Source: Fagopyrum homotropicum (taxonomy: Eukaryota > Streptophyta > Magnoliopsida > Caryophyllales > Polygonaceae). Taken from it: 64,000 bases of DNA. The stretch's first letter is position 1; every line of letters begins with the position of its first letter. Positions 11,463 through 22,777 of this stretch are shown piece after piece. A model generated the notes under the pieces. It ran no database searches. It worked only from the letters and a program-made list of their open reading frames with translations, and had not been told where the DNA came from. The stretch spans positions 119,545,235-119,609,234 of the forward strand of contig BSWB01000004.1 of NCBI GenBank assembly GCA_033239125.1, written 5' to 3'. The position numbers were made by a program, and so were the translations under genes.

Positions 11463-11861
11463 CGGAGGTATCACATCTCCGTTCAAAAGATCACAACCTA
11501 TAACAATCTATAACCTCAAGTATAAACATGGAGGAATCATCATCTCCAGGAAACAGGGCCATAACGCTACCCAAAGGCGTAGAGGAATCACGTCTCTCGT
11601 CATTCCACATCACAAGGTATAGAGGAAGCACATCTCTAGTCAAAACATATCACAGGCATAGAGGAAATACATCTCTAGCCAACCCATAAACATATATATA
11701 TCGCATGGAGGAATCACATCTCCACTGAACTATGTCCATCAAGGTAGCATGGAGGAAAGAACCATCTCCAGCTGAATCCTAATCCCACTCAAATATCATG
11801 GAGGAAAGAACCATCACCAGCTATAAATATAATCATAACGTGGAGGAAGTAATCATCTCCA
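11463..11861. repeat. Nine-unit hairpin array in the N1 3' region
   Basis: Nine units of roughly 20 bases, spaced irregularly about 40-75 bases apart, each pairing a GGAG/AGAG arm with a CTCC/CTCT arm. Arms at 11463/11477, 11529/11544, 11580/11594, 11620/11634, 11659/11673, 11706/11720, 11750/11766, 11799/11815 (one arm base changed) and 11841/11857. Arm sequences change together: CGGAG with CTCCG, TGGAG with CTCCA, TAGAG with CTCTA. It lies between the chromodomain trace and the polypurine tract, so it would be in the 3' untranslated part of N1 RNA. Function unknown. Confidence 0.8.
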
Positions 11862-13300
11862 GCTATAACATACATCACGCTAGCACATCAATATCTACTA
11901 AGATCATAAATCACATCACAACTAGCATGAAATAACACATCAAGGCATATAAGCACATAAGCACAACATTCATCAAGATAGCACTAAGATCTACTCGTGC
12001 TCCCACAAATGGGTATGTCCCAACATATACTCTAGATAGTTCCTCACGACACTATCCTCAGTCTCTCACATAGCCTCTTCAGGTCTTCATCTTTACCATC
12101 ATATCCTTAATATGGGAATGTCTTTCGAATGCAAGCGTTTCATATCTCATTCCAAGAATGTAATCGAATACTCAACAAAAGTGTGGTTGGACTCAACCAT
12201 CAATCATCGTAACTCACAAGGTGTCTCGAGTCTGGTATATACTTCCTCAGTTGAGACATATGAAACACTGGGTGGATATCCTCTAATCTCATAGGCAAAG
12301 CTAAATATCATGCTACCTTCTCCGTACTGGTCAATCTCAAATAAACCATCATATTGGAAACTCAGTTCCCTTTCCATATTAACACGTCTAACGTCTCGCA
12401 GCTGAGATACTTACAGCCGGACATGAACTCTCGCTTGAATTTTAGAGGTTAACGCCTCTTGTGTACATATAATATGTGGCGACTCTGTGCAACCAGCATT
12501 CTTCCTTCAATCAACATTACTTGAACTATAAAATCCTGAATCTGGTCAGGTGTTATTCCACTACTACTGCTAGATCACTTCTAGCATAATGATATACGAC
12601 ATCTATGTCTATATATATTGCCTCATAGGGCCATCCCAGAAAGATGCACGTCCTTCATTATTATATAATAAACTCATTAATGGAAGGTAATATAACCATC
12701 CCCGTTTCCCATTCGACTTACAACTTATAATAGATGTTTAAGATCTAGATGATCCTCTCTAACTGACCATCTGTCAGGGGGTGAAGTGTAGTCATGAGGT
12801 ACAGACTCGTCCCCAAAGAAGTCTGAATCTGCTGCCTAAAATCTCAAAGTAAAACCATCCATCTCGATCAGAAATGATCGTTTTCGGTATACCATGGAGT
12901 CTCACTATCTGTCTAGTGTCCTCCTCAGCCAATTCATTCACTAGCCACGTCCTTCTGATAGAAATGAAACATGTCGGTTTCATTAATTTGTTACCAACAA
13001 TCCAGATAACATAAATCTTCTACTGGGTCACAATCCCATAAAAAAAGTCCATAGAGATGTCCTCCCAAATTCTACTACTGCACTGGTAGTGGGTGGGGCT
13101 TATCTCTAGATCGGAAATACTCTATCTGGACCTGCTAACAGGTCACACACTGTATCACAAATCTGGTTATATCAGTTTCATACAATATAATCATCTCATC
13201 TTGTGGTACATCTTACTCGTACCTGAATGTACTGAATAAGGCGTACAATGGGTATACCATAATATTCTTTGTCTCCATCTGCATCAGCAGGTACACAAAA
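11862..13300 (-). pseudogene. pol: N1 integrase and chromodomain-like C-terminus, relic
   Basis: No frame stays open, but landmarks can be read on the minus strand: QIVRLHGIPKTIISDRDG at about 12920-12865 (second catalytic Asp), then HPLTDGQLERII about 12785-12745 (catalytic Glu), so the Asp-Glu spacing is about right. Further on come EDIHPVFHMSQLRKYIPDS (about 12280-12228), the conserved end of chromovirus integrase, and near 12080-12050 an EAM-stop-ETED segment in the place of the chromodomain EATWE signature. This places N1 among chromoviruses (Tekay/Del-like suspected, not proven). Confidence 0.65.
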
Positions 13301-15270
13301 GTGGTCATGACTCTTCATCAGTCCATCTACTCCCATGAAGAACTATGGTGCCTCAATAAGAGACATCCTTTCTCTAAACCTTGTCAAGGCCGGACAGGTC
13401 TCTTGCTTTTGTTGGACCTCATCCAACAGACTAGGTAGAACCTCTTAGGTATAACTGGGTATCCTCATTAAGGAACTGATTGTCCAACTCTAGCCTAGCT
13501 AGATCTCTCTAAAGTTAAGGCTGAACTATCAGTCTCACAATCATCTTCTCGTGGCGCGTCTTTCCATTCAAGTTATCGGCGACAACATTCAACTTCTCTC
13601 AATGATATGGAATCTTCAAGTCAAAGTTTTGATCAACTTAAGCTCTTAACACTAGCGGTTATTCAACCCCTGTTGCATAAAATATACTTCAGATTTCTAT
13701 GATCTATAGAAATCTGACATGAAGATCACACCGGTACGGTCTTCAAAACTTAAAGGCTTGAACTAACACTACTAAATCTAAATCGTGAGTCGGGTAGTTC
13801 TCATCATACGTTCTCAGCTGTAAACACACATATCAATAACCCTACTCCTCTGTAGTAATACACATCTCAGACTTAGCTGGGATGTATCACCGTAAATCAT
13901 GGGATCCCAAAAATCTTCTAACTACAACAAAATGGAAGCAGAGGTCAAATGCCTCCTCAACTCTTCAGAACATAGACAAACTGCTTTCATCATGTAGTTA
14001 TGGTTGTCTTCTCAAAAGACTCGCAAATGAATATGTGATCATATAAAATCCTTCCTCAAAGCATTGGTAGCAATCGGCTGAGCCGAGAAAACTACGTATT
14101 CCTTAATGTTCATCAGTATCTCCCATGTTAGAACATACTTAATTCTCGCCAGGTCAACCATGATCCCACTGGCGGAGACAACATGGCCTAAAAAGGCTAC
14201 CACTGGCATCTCAACTTACACTTAGAGAGCGTAGCATACAACCCTCTATCTCTCGAAATCTGCAGAACGGTCCTCACACGATCGGTCTACTATTCTCTGC
14301 TATGAGAGTATACCGACATGTCATCCATGATATCCACCACCAACTAATCAAGGTAGTCGATGAATATACTATTCATCAACCCCATAAAAACTACTAAAAC
14401 ATTTTTCAACCCAAATAACATCACTACAAACTCGTAGTATCCATAACGGGTATGAGATGCTATCTCATACACATGCTGCTCTCTCATCCATGACTAGGGA
14501 TATCTTGAGCACAAAGGAATTCTGAAAACACAATTGCTTCTTGAAGCTAACTCATCAGGTCGTCAATACGGAACATGGAACCCACTAGGGTAAACCCGTT
14601 TCGATCAACTTTTCAAGTTATTAGTACAATATCTCAACAAGCACCATATAGTGTGGCTTTCTCATTCAATCTTGTATCATACTTCAACTCAATAACAATG
14701 TCCACACTCCGCTGAGGTGGCAACTAGACGGTTCAGTAACACATCTATAAACTCATAAACAACTGGAATACCTTCCATTGTTGGACTATCTCGCTCCTTC
14801 ATGGTATAACACTAGAAGGCGTCACATCCCTGTGCTATCAGCTAGCTGCTCGTGCAGTCTTGATGACAAACCCGTCTCTTCAAAGGTCTTAACCTTAGAA
14901 GACCTCTATTTACCATCTCAGTAAAGACTATAATAGCCTTACTATTAATATCTAACACCACATGATATCTATTCATCCAATCCATACACATAATAACTTC
15001 CTCATGCACCTACGGCATGACAAAGAAGTCTACAAGCCATACACAAGTCCCGGAATAAGGGAACAAATACATATCTCGTGGTACCTCAAACCCCTAACTA
15101 GTAATCCTATAAAGGAAAGTCCACCTTCTACTATATATCAAAGATCAACCATTAACGCATGCATCGAAAGACAAGAAGTGCACAGCACTCATACCAAACA
15201 AAACTCCACTAGGTAAACCATTAACGAGAATGGTACCAGTAACAGCTAACTCCCGTAGCTCGACTACATA
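13301..15270 (-). pseudogene. pol: N1 protease, RT and RNase H, relic
   Basis: Heavily mutated. Readable on the minus strand: a protease tail with CMDWMNRYHVVLDINSK (about 15000-14935), then EGIPVVYEFIDVL at the start of RT, ASHTRYGYYEFVVMLFGL (about 14470-14405; family consensus is near TRYGHYEF.VMPFGL), and MDDMSVYSHS (14328-14298) holding the two RT catalytic Asp residues. RNase H should follow around 14000-13400 but I could not read a clear motif. Order PR-RT-INT agrees with Ty3/gypsy. Confidence 0.65.
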
Positions 15271-15273
15271 TCA

Positions 15274-15744
15274 TCACTCGATCTCGGATCTATGCTCCTC
15301 AAGTATCACTGAGGTCCTCACTATAGCCTCCACTTCCACTCTTTCAACACCAGTAAGAGGAAGGTCTTGCTGGGAAGAAACACTACCTTGCTGATAGAAA
15401 GGGGCCAGATGGCCTAGTTCACCACAGATGAAACAAGCTATCGGTGCCAAAGGGCACTCAGAACGCAAATGATCTGGATAGCCACAATTGTAACATAATT
15501 GTCCCATTCTTGCAACCTGTTCAACTGAAGGGTAACTCGATCTTCGTCGTCCACCTTGAATGATCTTATTCCGAGAGGGAACTTGTAAAGGCAACGCCTT
15601 GCCCTGTCGATAAAACTTCGCTCTATGCCCTGCTTTACCACACGTAAAGCATATTATGGGCGCCTTTGGGCACACAACTCGCCGGTGTCCAAACTTCCCG
15701 CAATTAAAACACTGTAGTTCCGTGCCAGTCGTCTTCATGGCCAA
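15274..15744 (-). pseudogene. gag: N1 gag C-terminal part with four zinc-knuckle segments
   Basis: 157 codons open on the minus strand. Four CCHC-like segments in two pairs: CFNCGKFGHRRVVC (complete) with CFTCGKAGHRAKFY (last Cys replaced by Tyr), then CYNCGYPDHLRSEC (complete) with CFICGELGHLAPFY (last Cys again Tyr). The link PxAPI.CF is the same in both pairs, so the pair was duplicated after the change. Zinc knuckles bind genomic RNA during packaging. The frame ends at 15274 with an acidic tail; a stop just upstream separates it from the N-terminal part. Confidence 0.8.
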
Positions 15745-15768
15745 AGGACCACTCGGTTGTCCAAGTAT

Positions 15769-16092
15769 CTAACTTGGTTCACCATTCATCATCTTTGCTT
15801 CTCCACTAACTGATTGAATCCGTTGCTTCTTCTCTGATCCAGAAGCTTCAGTTGATCTCACAGATGTTTGTAAATCCGGTGTAGGTCTACCCGCTATCAC
15901 CGCCTCATATACTTGCTGCATATACTCTTGAAACTCGGATCTACTCATGGAGACACGATCAGCCTCTTCAAACTCGTTCTCTGCCAAAGGCAAAACAACA
16001 ACGGAAATTGGTCCCTGACTTATCACCACTAGAGGAAGAGGGGGTGTACCCCTACCTCGTCCCACTACAGGTACTACTCTAGTCTGAGCCAT
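15769..16092 (-). pseudogene. gag: N1 gag N-terminal fragment
   Basis: Start chosen at the Met of MAQTRVVPVVGRGRG (codon at 16092-16090), because the stretch upstream reads as leader sequence. The product ends at a stop at 15769 after about 107 residues: Arg/Gly-rich start, hydrophobic middle, then SMSRSEFQEYMQQVYEAV, and a Ser/Glu-rich tail. The central capsid-type gag domain expected between this and the zinc knuckles is not present, so a large internal deletion is likely. Confidence 0.6.
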
Positions 16093-16366
16093 TTGTAGGA
16101 TATACGCACCTAATCTTATAAGGCTATATATATGCCATAGGTATCGATATGTATATAATACATCCACATAATCCATAGTACACATAGATATATATGCATA
16201 TCTACGCTGAAGAGATCCATGGCAGAGGTGACGACTTCTCGTACATTCTATCCCAAAACCACACTTAAAGCCAAAACCTTTGAAAACGTCAGATCCCATG
16301 TGGGCTCTATTTATTTTACCTATCAAACCTCATTGCAGGTAGCAAGTGCCATTGTTGTCAACCTGG
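16093..16366 (-). other. N1 5' leader
   Basis: Sequence between primer site and gag start on the minus strand; contains short AT-rich runs (ATATATATGC, near 16125-16200). No gene is seen. Confidence 0.5.
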
Positions 16367-16378
16367 GCTCTGATACCA
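16367..16378 (-). promoter_or_regulatory. N1 primer binding site (tRNA-iMet)
   Basis: Minus strand TGGTATCAGAGC, the complement of the 3' end of plant initiator tRNA-Met. It lies 4 bases from the LTR edge at 16383. Confidence 0.93.
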
Positions 16379-16382
16379 ACTC

Positions 16383-18550
16383 CGTAACACCCCAAATCCG
16401 CAAGACTCGGGATGTCACATTGGGCTAGGATCTCACAATGGATCCTGACCCTAGCTTGACAACAAGTTCACTGGACCTTACAACATGACACTGACATATA
16501 TAAAACAAATACATAAAACAGTATAAACTGTACAACCCAAAGTAAACAACAACATAACCGAGTATATAAAACGACAACCTCACACAGGAGGTACAAAAGA
16601 ACATCCTCACCTAGGAGGGGAACACAACAAACCCAAATCAACCACCTAATGTACGAGAGTCCTCGGCCTGTCACCCTGCCAGATCACTCAGCAGTGCCTA
16701 ACCTGTAAACATCTACAACACGGTACGAAACTGTTAGCTAACCATACATATATGAGGTAATGCATAAGCACAAACACAATCATGGAAGATAAACACATCA
16801 GCATGCTATCACACATTTACCCATTTATTATCTTTATATGATAACCATTCACTCAAAAACCGTATATATATAGATAGATGAAAGTATGTGATACGAGGAC
16901 CGATACATCCCCGCCTCTGAGTACAATGTCCAGCTGTACGAGTATCGGTCACACAATCCGTGTACCCTATGGGAGTCGATTGCGCCCTTCCTGTAAACCA
17001 GTCTGGCCCGACATCAGAGAACCTCCCAGACTCCACGGCGGAATGAAAGGGAAAGGTTATCACAGCCACGAAGTGGGGCAGTCAATAAAACATAGGTCGA
17101 TAAAAGCGACAACTCATGCTATCATAGCAAACATATAAAGCATACACCACTCATGCAAATACCCAATATAAGGATGACAGCTAAGTAAGTCCTACGGACT
17201 TACCTCAATCTCGTACAATCACAACCACGATCAACCTCCAATCCTGAGAGGGACACTGCCTATTAACAAGGCATAAAGAGATATCAATACTCCTATCAAT
17301 CAAAAAGGTCACATCTAGACCCAAGGGATCCATAAGGATCATAATCAATCTATAAGCCTCACAACCAACTAAACCTCAATATCTCAACATAACTCACAAT
17401 TCCTCAAATCTCAATGAAGTATCTAATCAACATTCCTCAATCTCAATAATAATCCAAATTCAATTAATTAACCTTTAATTAATTAATTAGATTTCGCCAA
17501 AATAACGTTTTGCCCGCAGGCAATTTCTAAACCCCCTATCATCAGATTTCATCAAACAAACAACCCATAATCACCAGAATAATATAACGACCATAATGGA
17601 ATTTCTAATTGTCCTACTTGACAAGCCTAAAGTCAATTTAGGCCAAATCGCAGTACGGAAAACGAATAAATTCATAATTTATTCGTTACTAACCCGATTG
17701 ACGATCTGAAAGAAGATTCGGAATCACAACATCAAATTCATCGGAATTCATCGGAAAACGAATAAATTCACAACGCAGACTACGCGTGGAAAACATCAAA
17801 TTCATCAGAATCTGAGCGACGGAACCGTCCTGGTGACATATATGCTCGACCAGCTCTCCATATACTCGGAAATGCAGAAACTCGGTACCGTTATGAAGAG
17901 AATGAAGAGAGGAATCCAGAAACTCAAACGGAATTGAAATCGGATTAGAAACGGAGAGTAGATCTGAGTTTGAGGGTTAAGAGAAATCAGAGCTTTTACG
18001 AGGAAACGTGAAAGGAAATGAATTAATAAAGAATTTTCCGCTATTTCTAGTGAAGCCGATAATTATCCTTTAGTAAAGTCGATAATTATCCTTTAACCGA
18101 TCCAAAGGCGGGTCGAACCTCTTTCTCCAAACTTGTCGAGATTGGAACGTTAAATCTGGAATATTGTAGGGATAATTATTCCACATCTGCCTCGAAAAAC
18201 GTGTATTCCTAAGCCGTCTTTCTTAGCCGTTAAGAAACGAAATAGCGACTCTTTTGGCCGTTTTGCCTCTCCATGTTATTTCATATCTAGGAGATATCCG
18301 ATGTCCTGATCATTTCTCTCAACTGCATTTTTATTAATTGGAGCTCCCAAATGCTCCAAATAACACCGTAGGGTAAAAGTAATTACCCGGGGGAAAAATA
18401 AAAATTTCCCCAAACGTCCAAAATTATGCCAGGAACATAACGGTGGGACTCTTACTCATCACTTGCGAAGTCTTCGCGAGTTATATGTCAATTGCTATCA
18501 ACGATTAAGTTAATCAACATTAATTAGAATTTGAAATCCTAGCTGTGACA
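16383..18550 (-). repeat. N1 5' LTR (2168 bp)
   Basis: Partner of 9239-11366. Begins CGTAACACC (TG changed to CG) and ends AGCTGTGACA on the plus strand. Contains about 45 extra bases near 17730-17775 compared with its partner, made of repeated TTCATCGGAA pieces. The TATA-like box of the partner LTR is changed here (18042-18049), so the element's own promoter copy may be damaged. Confidence 0.93.
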
Positions 18551-18555
18551 GCGGG
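18551..18555. repeat. N1 target site duplication, right copy
   Basis: gcggg, identical to 9234-9238. Leaving out N1 and one copy of these five bases brings the two halves of A's gag into one reading frame. Confidence 0.92.
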
Positions 18556-18966
18556 ATCTCCTAAATTTTCACCCGGACGGTGCACTCTTTGGGCTGGATC
18601 CATACGTTACCCTAGCGTTTGTGACTCCTCAATAATAATCTGCTCAAACCGAACATTGACCGCCGGCTGCGGTGGTGGTGGTGGTGGTGGTGGAGGTTGT
18701 TGACGATTAAGCTCCCTTTGCACAAGAGCTTGCCTAATCTCTTCAGTTTCCCTCCTAGTTGCTTCTTGCCTCTCATTGGCAAGTCTCCTCTCATTCTCCA
18801 AGGCTTCATCCCTTAGCCTAATTTGCTCTAAGGCATCATTCAACTCATATTGAAGATCTCTTCCGGCCATCTCCTTCTTCTTCTTAATGCTCTTGGATCT
18901 AGTATTAAGGGTTTTCTCCGGTCCGGGATCGAATGGAGCTAAATCCTTGCCACAAGATCTTCGCAT
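18551..18966 (-). pseudogene. gag: Element A gag, N-terminal third
   Basis: Start placed at MRRSCGKDLAPFDPGPEKTL (codon 18966-18964), because B and C have the same beginning (MRRSRSEKDLILFDPKPEKT and MRKTRSSKDLVPFDP). It continues with a long charged, probably coiled-coil stretch (NDALEQIRLRDEALENERRL), a run of nine or more Pro, and a stop near 18606 in what is TLGQRMDP in B. The frame then runs on to the N1 boundary and continues at 9238 and below. An upstream ATG (19014) is in frame but not conserved. Confidence 0.82.
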
Positions 18967-19084
18967 GCACCTAAAGAGTGAGAGATGTCCTAAGAATTCA
19001 AAGACACAAACCAAACAAGATCAAAAGAAACAAGAAAGACCTATATTATACACAATCAAACACAATGATTCAATCTAGACCTAG

Positions 19085-19102
19085 TCCCCGGCAACGGCGC
19101 CA
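19085..19102 (-). promoter_or_regulatory. Element A primer binding site (tRNA-Asp)
   Basis: Minus strand TGGCGCCGTTGCCGGGGA, an 18-base perfect complement of the 3' end of plant tRNA-Asp(GUC). Six bases separate it from the LTR. tRNA-Asp priming is typical of Athila elements. Confidence 0.93.
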
Positions 19103-19108
19103 AAAACT

Positions 19109-20903
19109 TGTTACGCTAGAATTGTACCACGCAAAAGTCTTACAATTTATAACTCGATATATTCTCCTAACTCCTAGAGAACCCACAGTGTATGGGTCGT
19201 TTTGTAGTAAGGATAGTACTCCAAGGTCGAACACGAAGACTAAGGTGAAATCAAATCAAACAAGTGATCATAGATAGTGCAAATTTAGTCTAAGAGAAAA
19301 GATAGAAATAAAAAAATGAAAATCATGATATTTTGGTTGGGTTTTGTGGTGATCAAGCAAAGATCACAAATCATGCAAGATTATAAATCAAACAATCAAC
19401 TCAAACTAGCAACACAAACAAACAACAAAAGAACAAGTTATGTGATCAAAGAGAGAAAAGTGGATTCTAGGGATTGGAACTTCTAGTTATGCCATTGGAC
19501 TCAAGCTTCTAATCAACCTTGGATAAGCTGCGGTATGTTGGGAAAGGGCGTTTCTCAAATGGGATCAATCACCGGGTAGGTTTCATGATCCACTAATCCT
19601 TCACCTAAGGTCCTATTACCGGGTAAGTCTCTAGGAGCCTAAGGTTGGGAATTCTACACAAATGGATTGCTATCTAGGGGTAAAACCTCTCCTTACCGGG
19701 TAAGTCTCGGGAAGGCAAGTCCTAAGCAACAATCCTATCACACTCAGTCCTATAGGGGCTTGTGAGGCTCACTACTACCTAGAGTTCATCATCTTTGGTA
19801 TCTAAGATCGGTAATTACCGGGTAAGTCTCTTCCCTCACTTAATTTGCTAGCACTAGGTCACCCTAGGCTAGATTATACTTAACAAACACTAGGATTTCA
19901 ACAATCTAACATCTTAACATTCAGATTCATCAATACAAGCACAATAGAGAAAACTACGGGCAAAACCACGGTCCAGACTTTACAAGAACAGGCCGTGATT
20001 TTGGGTTTGGGTTAAGATTCGAGCAAGCAAATCATCCAAGGTTACATTCAACTCTATTCTATCATAGTCCAAGCCATAACCATCATTCCAACCCCCTGGA
20101 ATCACAACTACTTAGCCAACAACATGCATTTGAAGTTCCAAACTCAACATGTAAGCATTCATGGATTCCATAGCAAGAAAATGAAATAAGAGTGAAAAGA
20201 AACAAGTAATCTTAGTTGAATATTAGATTAAACAAGACTTACAACCCTTCAAACACATCTCCACAACGTTCCTTACGATGCTTTCAAAAGTTCTTCAACA
20301 AAAATCACTAACAAGTCACTCAAAAGTTCACTCTAAATCTAAGTTTTGATATTGTTGTTCTTCATCCCCAAATAAGAGTGTTTTATTTTTCTCCAAGTCT
20401 ATCCACAATGGAATGAGAGAGAATGTGAGAAGGTGTACTAGCCTGCCTGCAAGACCACTTCTATCCTCCACCAATGAGCAAGGGCCGGGCAAAGAGATCG
20501 TGGGACAAGTGTCCTAGTTGTCCAGAAGAAACCACGGCCAAAACCAAGGTCGAGACTTTCCTCTGGGCCGTGGTTCTCACCAGAAACTCTCCTTGGATCA
20601 CCAAGTCATGATTTGGTGCAATGCATGCACCAACAAGGTCCTATGTGTTCTCCTTTTCTCCTAGCTTGCTCCTTAATGAGTCCAGAAGTGTGCCATCACG
20701 AGGAGTGATCCTCGAATGTGTCGATTAAGTCCAAGAGCTCCCCAAAATACCTAGAAAAACCGACAAGAGCTCGTGTAGATGTCTATTTCGACAATGTGGA
20801 TGAATTGAACATAAAGGCCACGAAGTAATGACAAACCATGCATGGATAATGAGAAAAACTATATAAATGAATACCTAAACTAATGTCATAAATCATGTCA
20901 TCA
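19109..20903 (-). repeat. Element A 5' LTR (1795 bp)
   Basis: Plus-strand edges TGTTACGC and GTCATCA, i.e. TG...CA on the minus strand. Contains four copies of an ACCGGGTAAGTCTC-like motif (near 19572, 19617, 19697 and 19817) and the dispersed 'CCACGG...CCGTGG' arms near 20530-20575. No genes. It is the only full copy of A's LTR in the window. Confidence 0.92.
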
Positions 20904-20962
20904 CTTTGCTTGATTCAGATTTTATAAATTTAAGACCTTGCACGCACACTTTTGAGTGAACA
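20904..20962 (+). repeat. Element B 5' LTR, last 59 bp
   Basis: TTATAAATTTAAGACCTTGC and GAGTGAACA match the ends of the LTRs of C (29821) and Z (982). A ends directly to the left, so A inserted near the end of this LTR; the rest should lie beyond A, outside the window. The first five bases, ctttg, are the predicted target repeat. Confidence 0.82.
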
Positions 20963-20968
20963 AGTTTT

Positions 20969-20986
20969 TGGTGCCGTTTCCGGGGA
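20969..20986 (+). promoter_or_regulatory. Element B primer binding site (tRNA-Asp, two changes)
   Basis: TGGTGCCGTTTCCGGGGA differs at two places from the tRNA-Asp complement seen in A. It lies 6 bases after the LTR end, with the same spacer AGTTTT as in A and C. Confidence 0.88.
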
Positions 20987-21091
20987 TTTGGTTTAGGCCA
21001 AATTCGGTTTTCGGTTGTTTGACTTGGGAGCATTTGTTCCTGTTATTTGATATTTCTACCTTAGTGATTTTGCAGATTTCTCTTTAGGTAT

Positions 21092-22777
21092 ATGCGAAGG
21101 TCTCGATCTGAGAAAGACCTCATTCTTTTTGACCCTAAACCGGAGAAGACTCTCAAGAAACGGTCAAGGGAGAAAAAAATGGCTGAACACAATGAAAATA
21201 ACCTCCAACTTGAGTTGGATGAAACTCGAGCTCTCCTTAATACAAGTAAGAGAAGACTTCTTGAGGAGAAAGTTGTAGCTCGGGCTGAAAGAGAGCGATT
21301 TCAAGCTGAATTGGATGATATCCGGGAGATGGTACGAAAAGAAAACTTGGAGAAAACCGCCAAGGCTAAGAAAGATGAATCATCCGATCATGATATGCAT
21401 GAGCTGGAGGATATACCACCTAATACACCACTTAATCCTCGTGCTCTTGTTAGAGATGCGAGACCCGCTCATGTCGTGGCTGAACCGCGAACTCTTGGGC
21501 AACGTATGGATCCGAGTCAGCAACCGCGCCATTTGGGCATGAATTTTGGAGATCCAAATGAGCATGACTATGGATTTTGCCCTCAAGTCATTACTATGAT
21601 CCGCCAAAGTCAGTTTGATGGAATGGAAACGGAATCTCCGCATCAACATTTGTAGAATTATGAGATTCTTATGGAGACTTTGAAGCCTCCAAGAGCAATC
21701 GAAAACAATTATAAGTTGAGACCTTTCTTTTTTCCTTTCAAGGACAAGGCTTTAGATTGGTATCAATCTCTTCCAACTGGAAGAGTTAACACATGGGAGG
21801 AGATGACTTCAGAATTCCTCACCATGTTCTTTCCACCTTCCAAGACGGCGGAATTGAGAAGTAAAATCAATGCCTTTACTATGAAAACTAAAGAAAGTTT
21901 GTTTAAGTCTTGGGAAAGGTTCAAGGATCTTCTATTGGATTGCCCTCACCATGACATTTCAAAGCTGGAGTTGTTGGAGATTTACTACAAAGGATTGGAT
22001 GTGGAAACTCAATTCAAACTTCAATCTCTTTCCTGTGGAACTTTTATGGAAATGAGAGATGATGATGCTTGGGACTTTAATGAAAAGCAAGCTCTAGTGA
22101 TCGAGAAGTATTCCCATATGAAGATTGAAAGTGGGAATCGAGATTCCGGAGAACCGGGAGCAAGGCTGAATCCAGCACCCTAAGCTCAAATTTTCTCCCT
22201 CAACAATGAGATTAAGGAGCTGAAAAAATTTTTGAAGTCCAACATTCAATCGAAAAAGGAGAAGGACGTTGGCTATCTAGGAAGAGAGAATAATCGAGGG
22301 AATAGGAATAACAACCGGAACAACCATTGGAACAATAACAACAACAATAAGAACTTCAACAACAATTGGAGATCCAACCAACATAATCTCTGTAATCCTT
22401 ATTCCCATGCTGAAAATTCAGTAACACCTCCTCCTTCTTCTTCTTCTTCTACACCTTTGAAAATTCAGGGACAAGCTTCATCGAATTCAAACCAGCCGGA
22501 GAAGGACAAGCTTGAAGCGATGATGGAAACAATCTTAGGGAAGATGCAAGGAATGGAGAATTCCATTACTTCGATCTCTAAAGCACAAAAAGCTTTGGAG
22601 AATCAAGCGTTTAGCAAGGCCGGAGAAGTTCCTAGAGATCAAGGGAAGCTTCCTGGAAAAACGGAGGACAATCTAAAGGGGAGGGTGATGGAAATTACTA
22701 CAAGAAGTGGTGTAACAACCACCGATCCACTGCCCGCATTCGTAGAGGTTCCCAATGAGAAGGAGAAAGAAAAGTAG
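21092..22777 (+). pseudogene. gag: Element B gag
   Basis: Starts at MRRSRSEKDLILFDPKPEKT. Order: a charged coiled-coil-like region (about residues 30-95), PRTLGQRMDP, gag domain (CPQVITMIRQSQFDG, DKALDWYQSLP, WEEMTSEFLTMFFPPSKT, LFKSWERFKDLLLDCPHHDI), DDDAWDFNEKQALVIEKYSH, an Asn-rich basic stretch (about 22285-22390), a Ser/Pro run, SKAQKALENQ and PGKTEDNLKGRVMEITTRSG. Stops at 21653-21655 and 22181-22183 and at 22775-22777 interrupt one otherwise continuous frame that runs on into protease. No zinc knuckle; the Asn/Arg-rich part may replace it in RNA binding (inference). Confidence 0.88.

Larger units (their letters stand above)
9239..18550 (-). mobile_element. Element N1: chromovirus-type Ty3/gypsy retrotransposon, decayed
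   Basis: Complete from LTR to LTR (9312 bp), flanked by the 5-bp repeat gcggg and lying inside A's gag. Minus-strand order: 5' LTR 18550-16383, tRNA-iMet primer site, gag remnants, degraded protease, RT, RNase H and integrase, a chromodomain-like trace, a hairpin array, polypurine tract, 3' LTR 11366-9239. The two LTRs are similar by eye but clearly diverged (substitutions plus an extra piece near 17730-17775 in the right one), so the insertion is not recent. With pol unreadable it is non-functional. Confidence 0.93.
983..20903 (-). mobile_element. Element A: Athila-type Ty3/gypsy retrotransposon, interrupted
   Basis: Read on the minus strand: 5' LTR (20903 to 19109), tRNA-Asp primer site, gag (split by N1), protease, RT, RNase H, integrase, non-coding 3' region, polypurine tract and truncated 3' LTR. 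Gene order PR-RT-RH-INT and the RT sequence around FMDDFSVYG fit the Athila lineage. The reading frame is broken by stops, at least three frameshifts and a 25-bp duplication, so it is dead. Unlike B and C it has no ORF2 body after integrase. On the right it abuts the last 59 bp of B's 5' LTR, so A probably inserted in that LTR; the expected 5-bp target repeat on the right would be ctttg (20904-20908), with its partner outside the window. Confidence 0.85.

Noticed and set aside
22540..22620. A zinc knuckle in Athila-type gag.
   Set aside because: No CX2CX4HX4C pattern is present in gag of A, B or C; the Asn/Arg-rich stretch is the only RNA-binding candidate.
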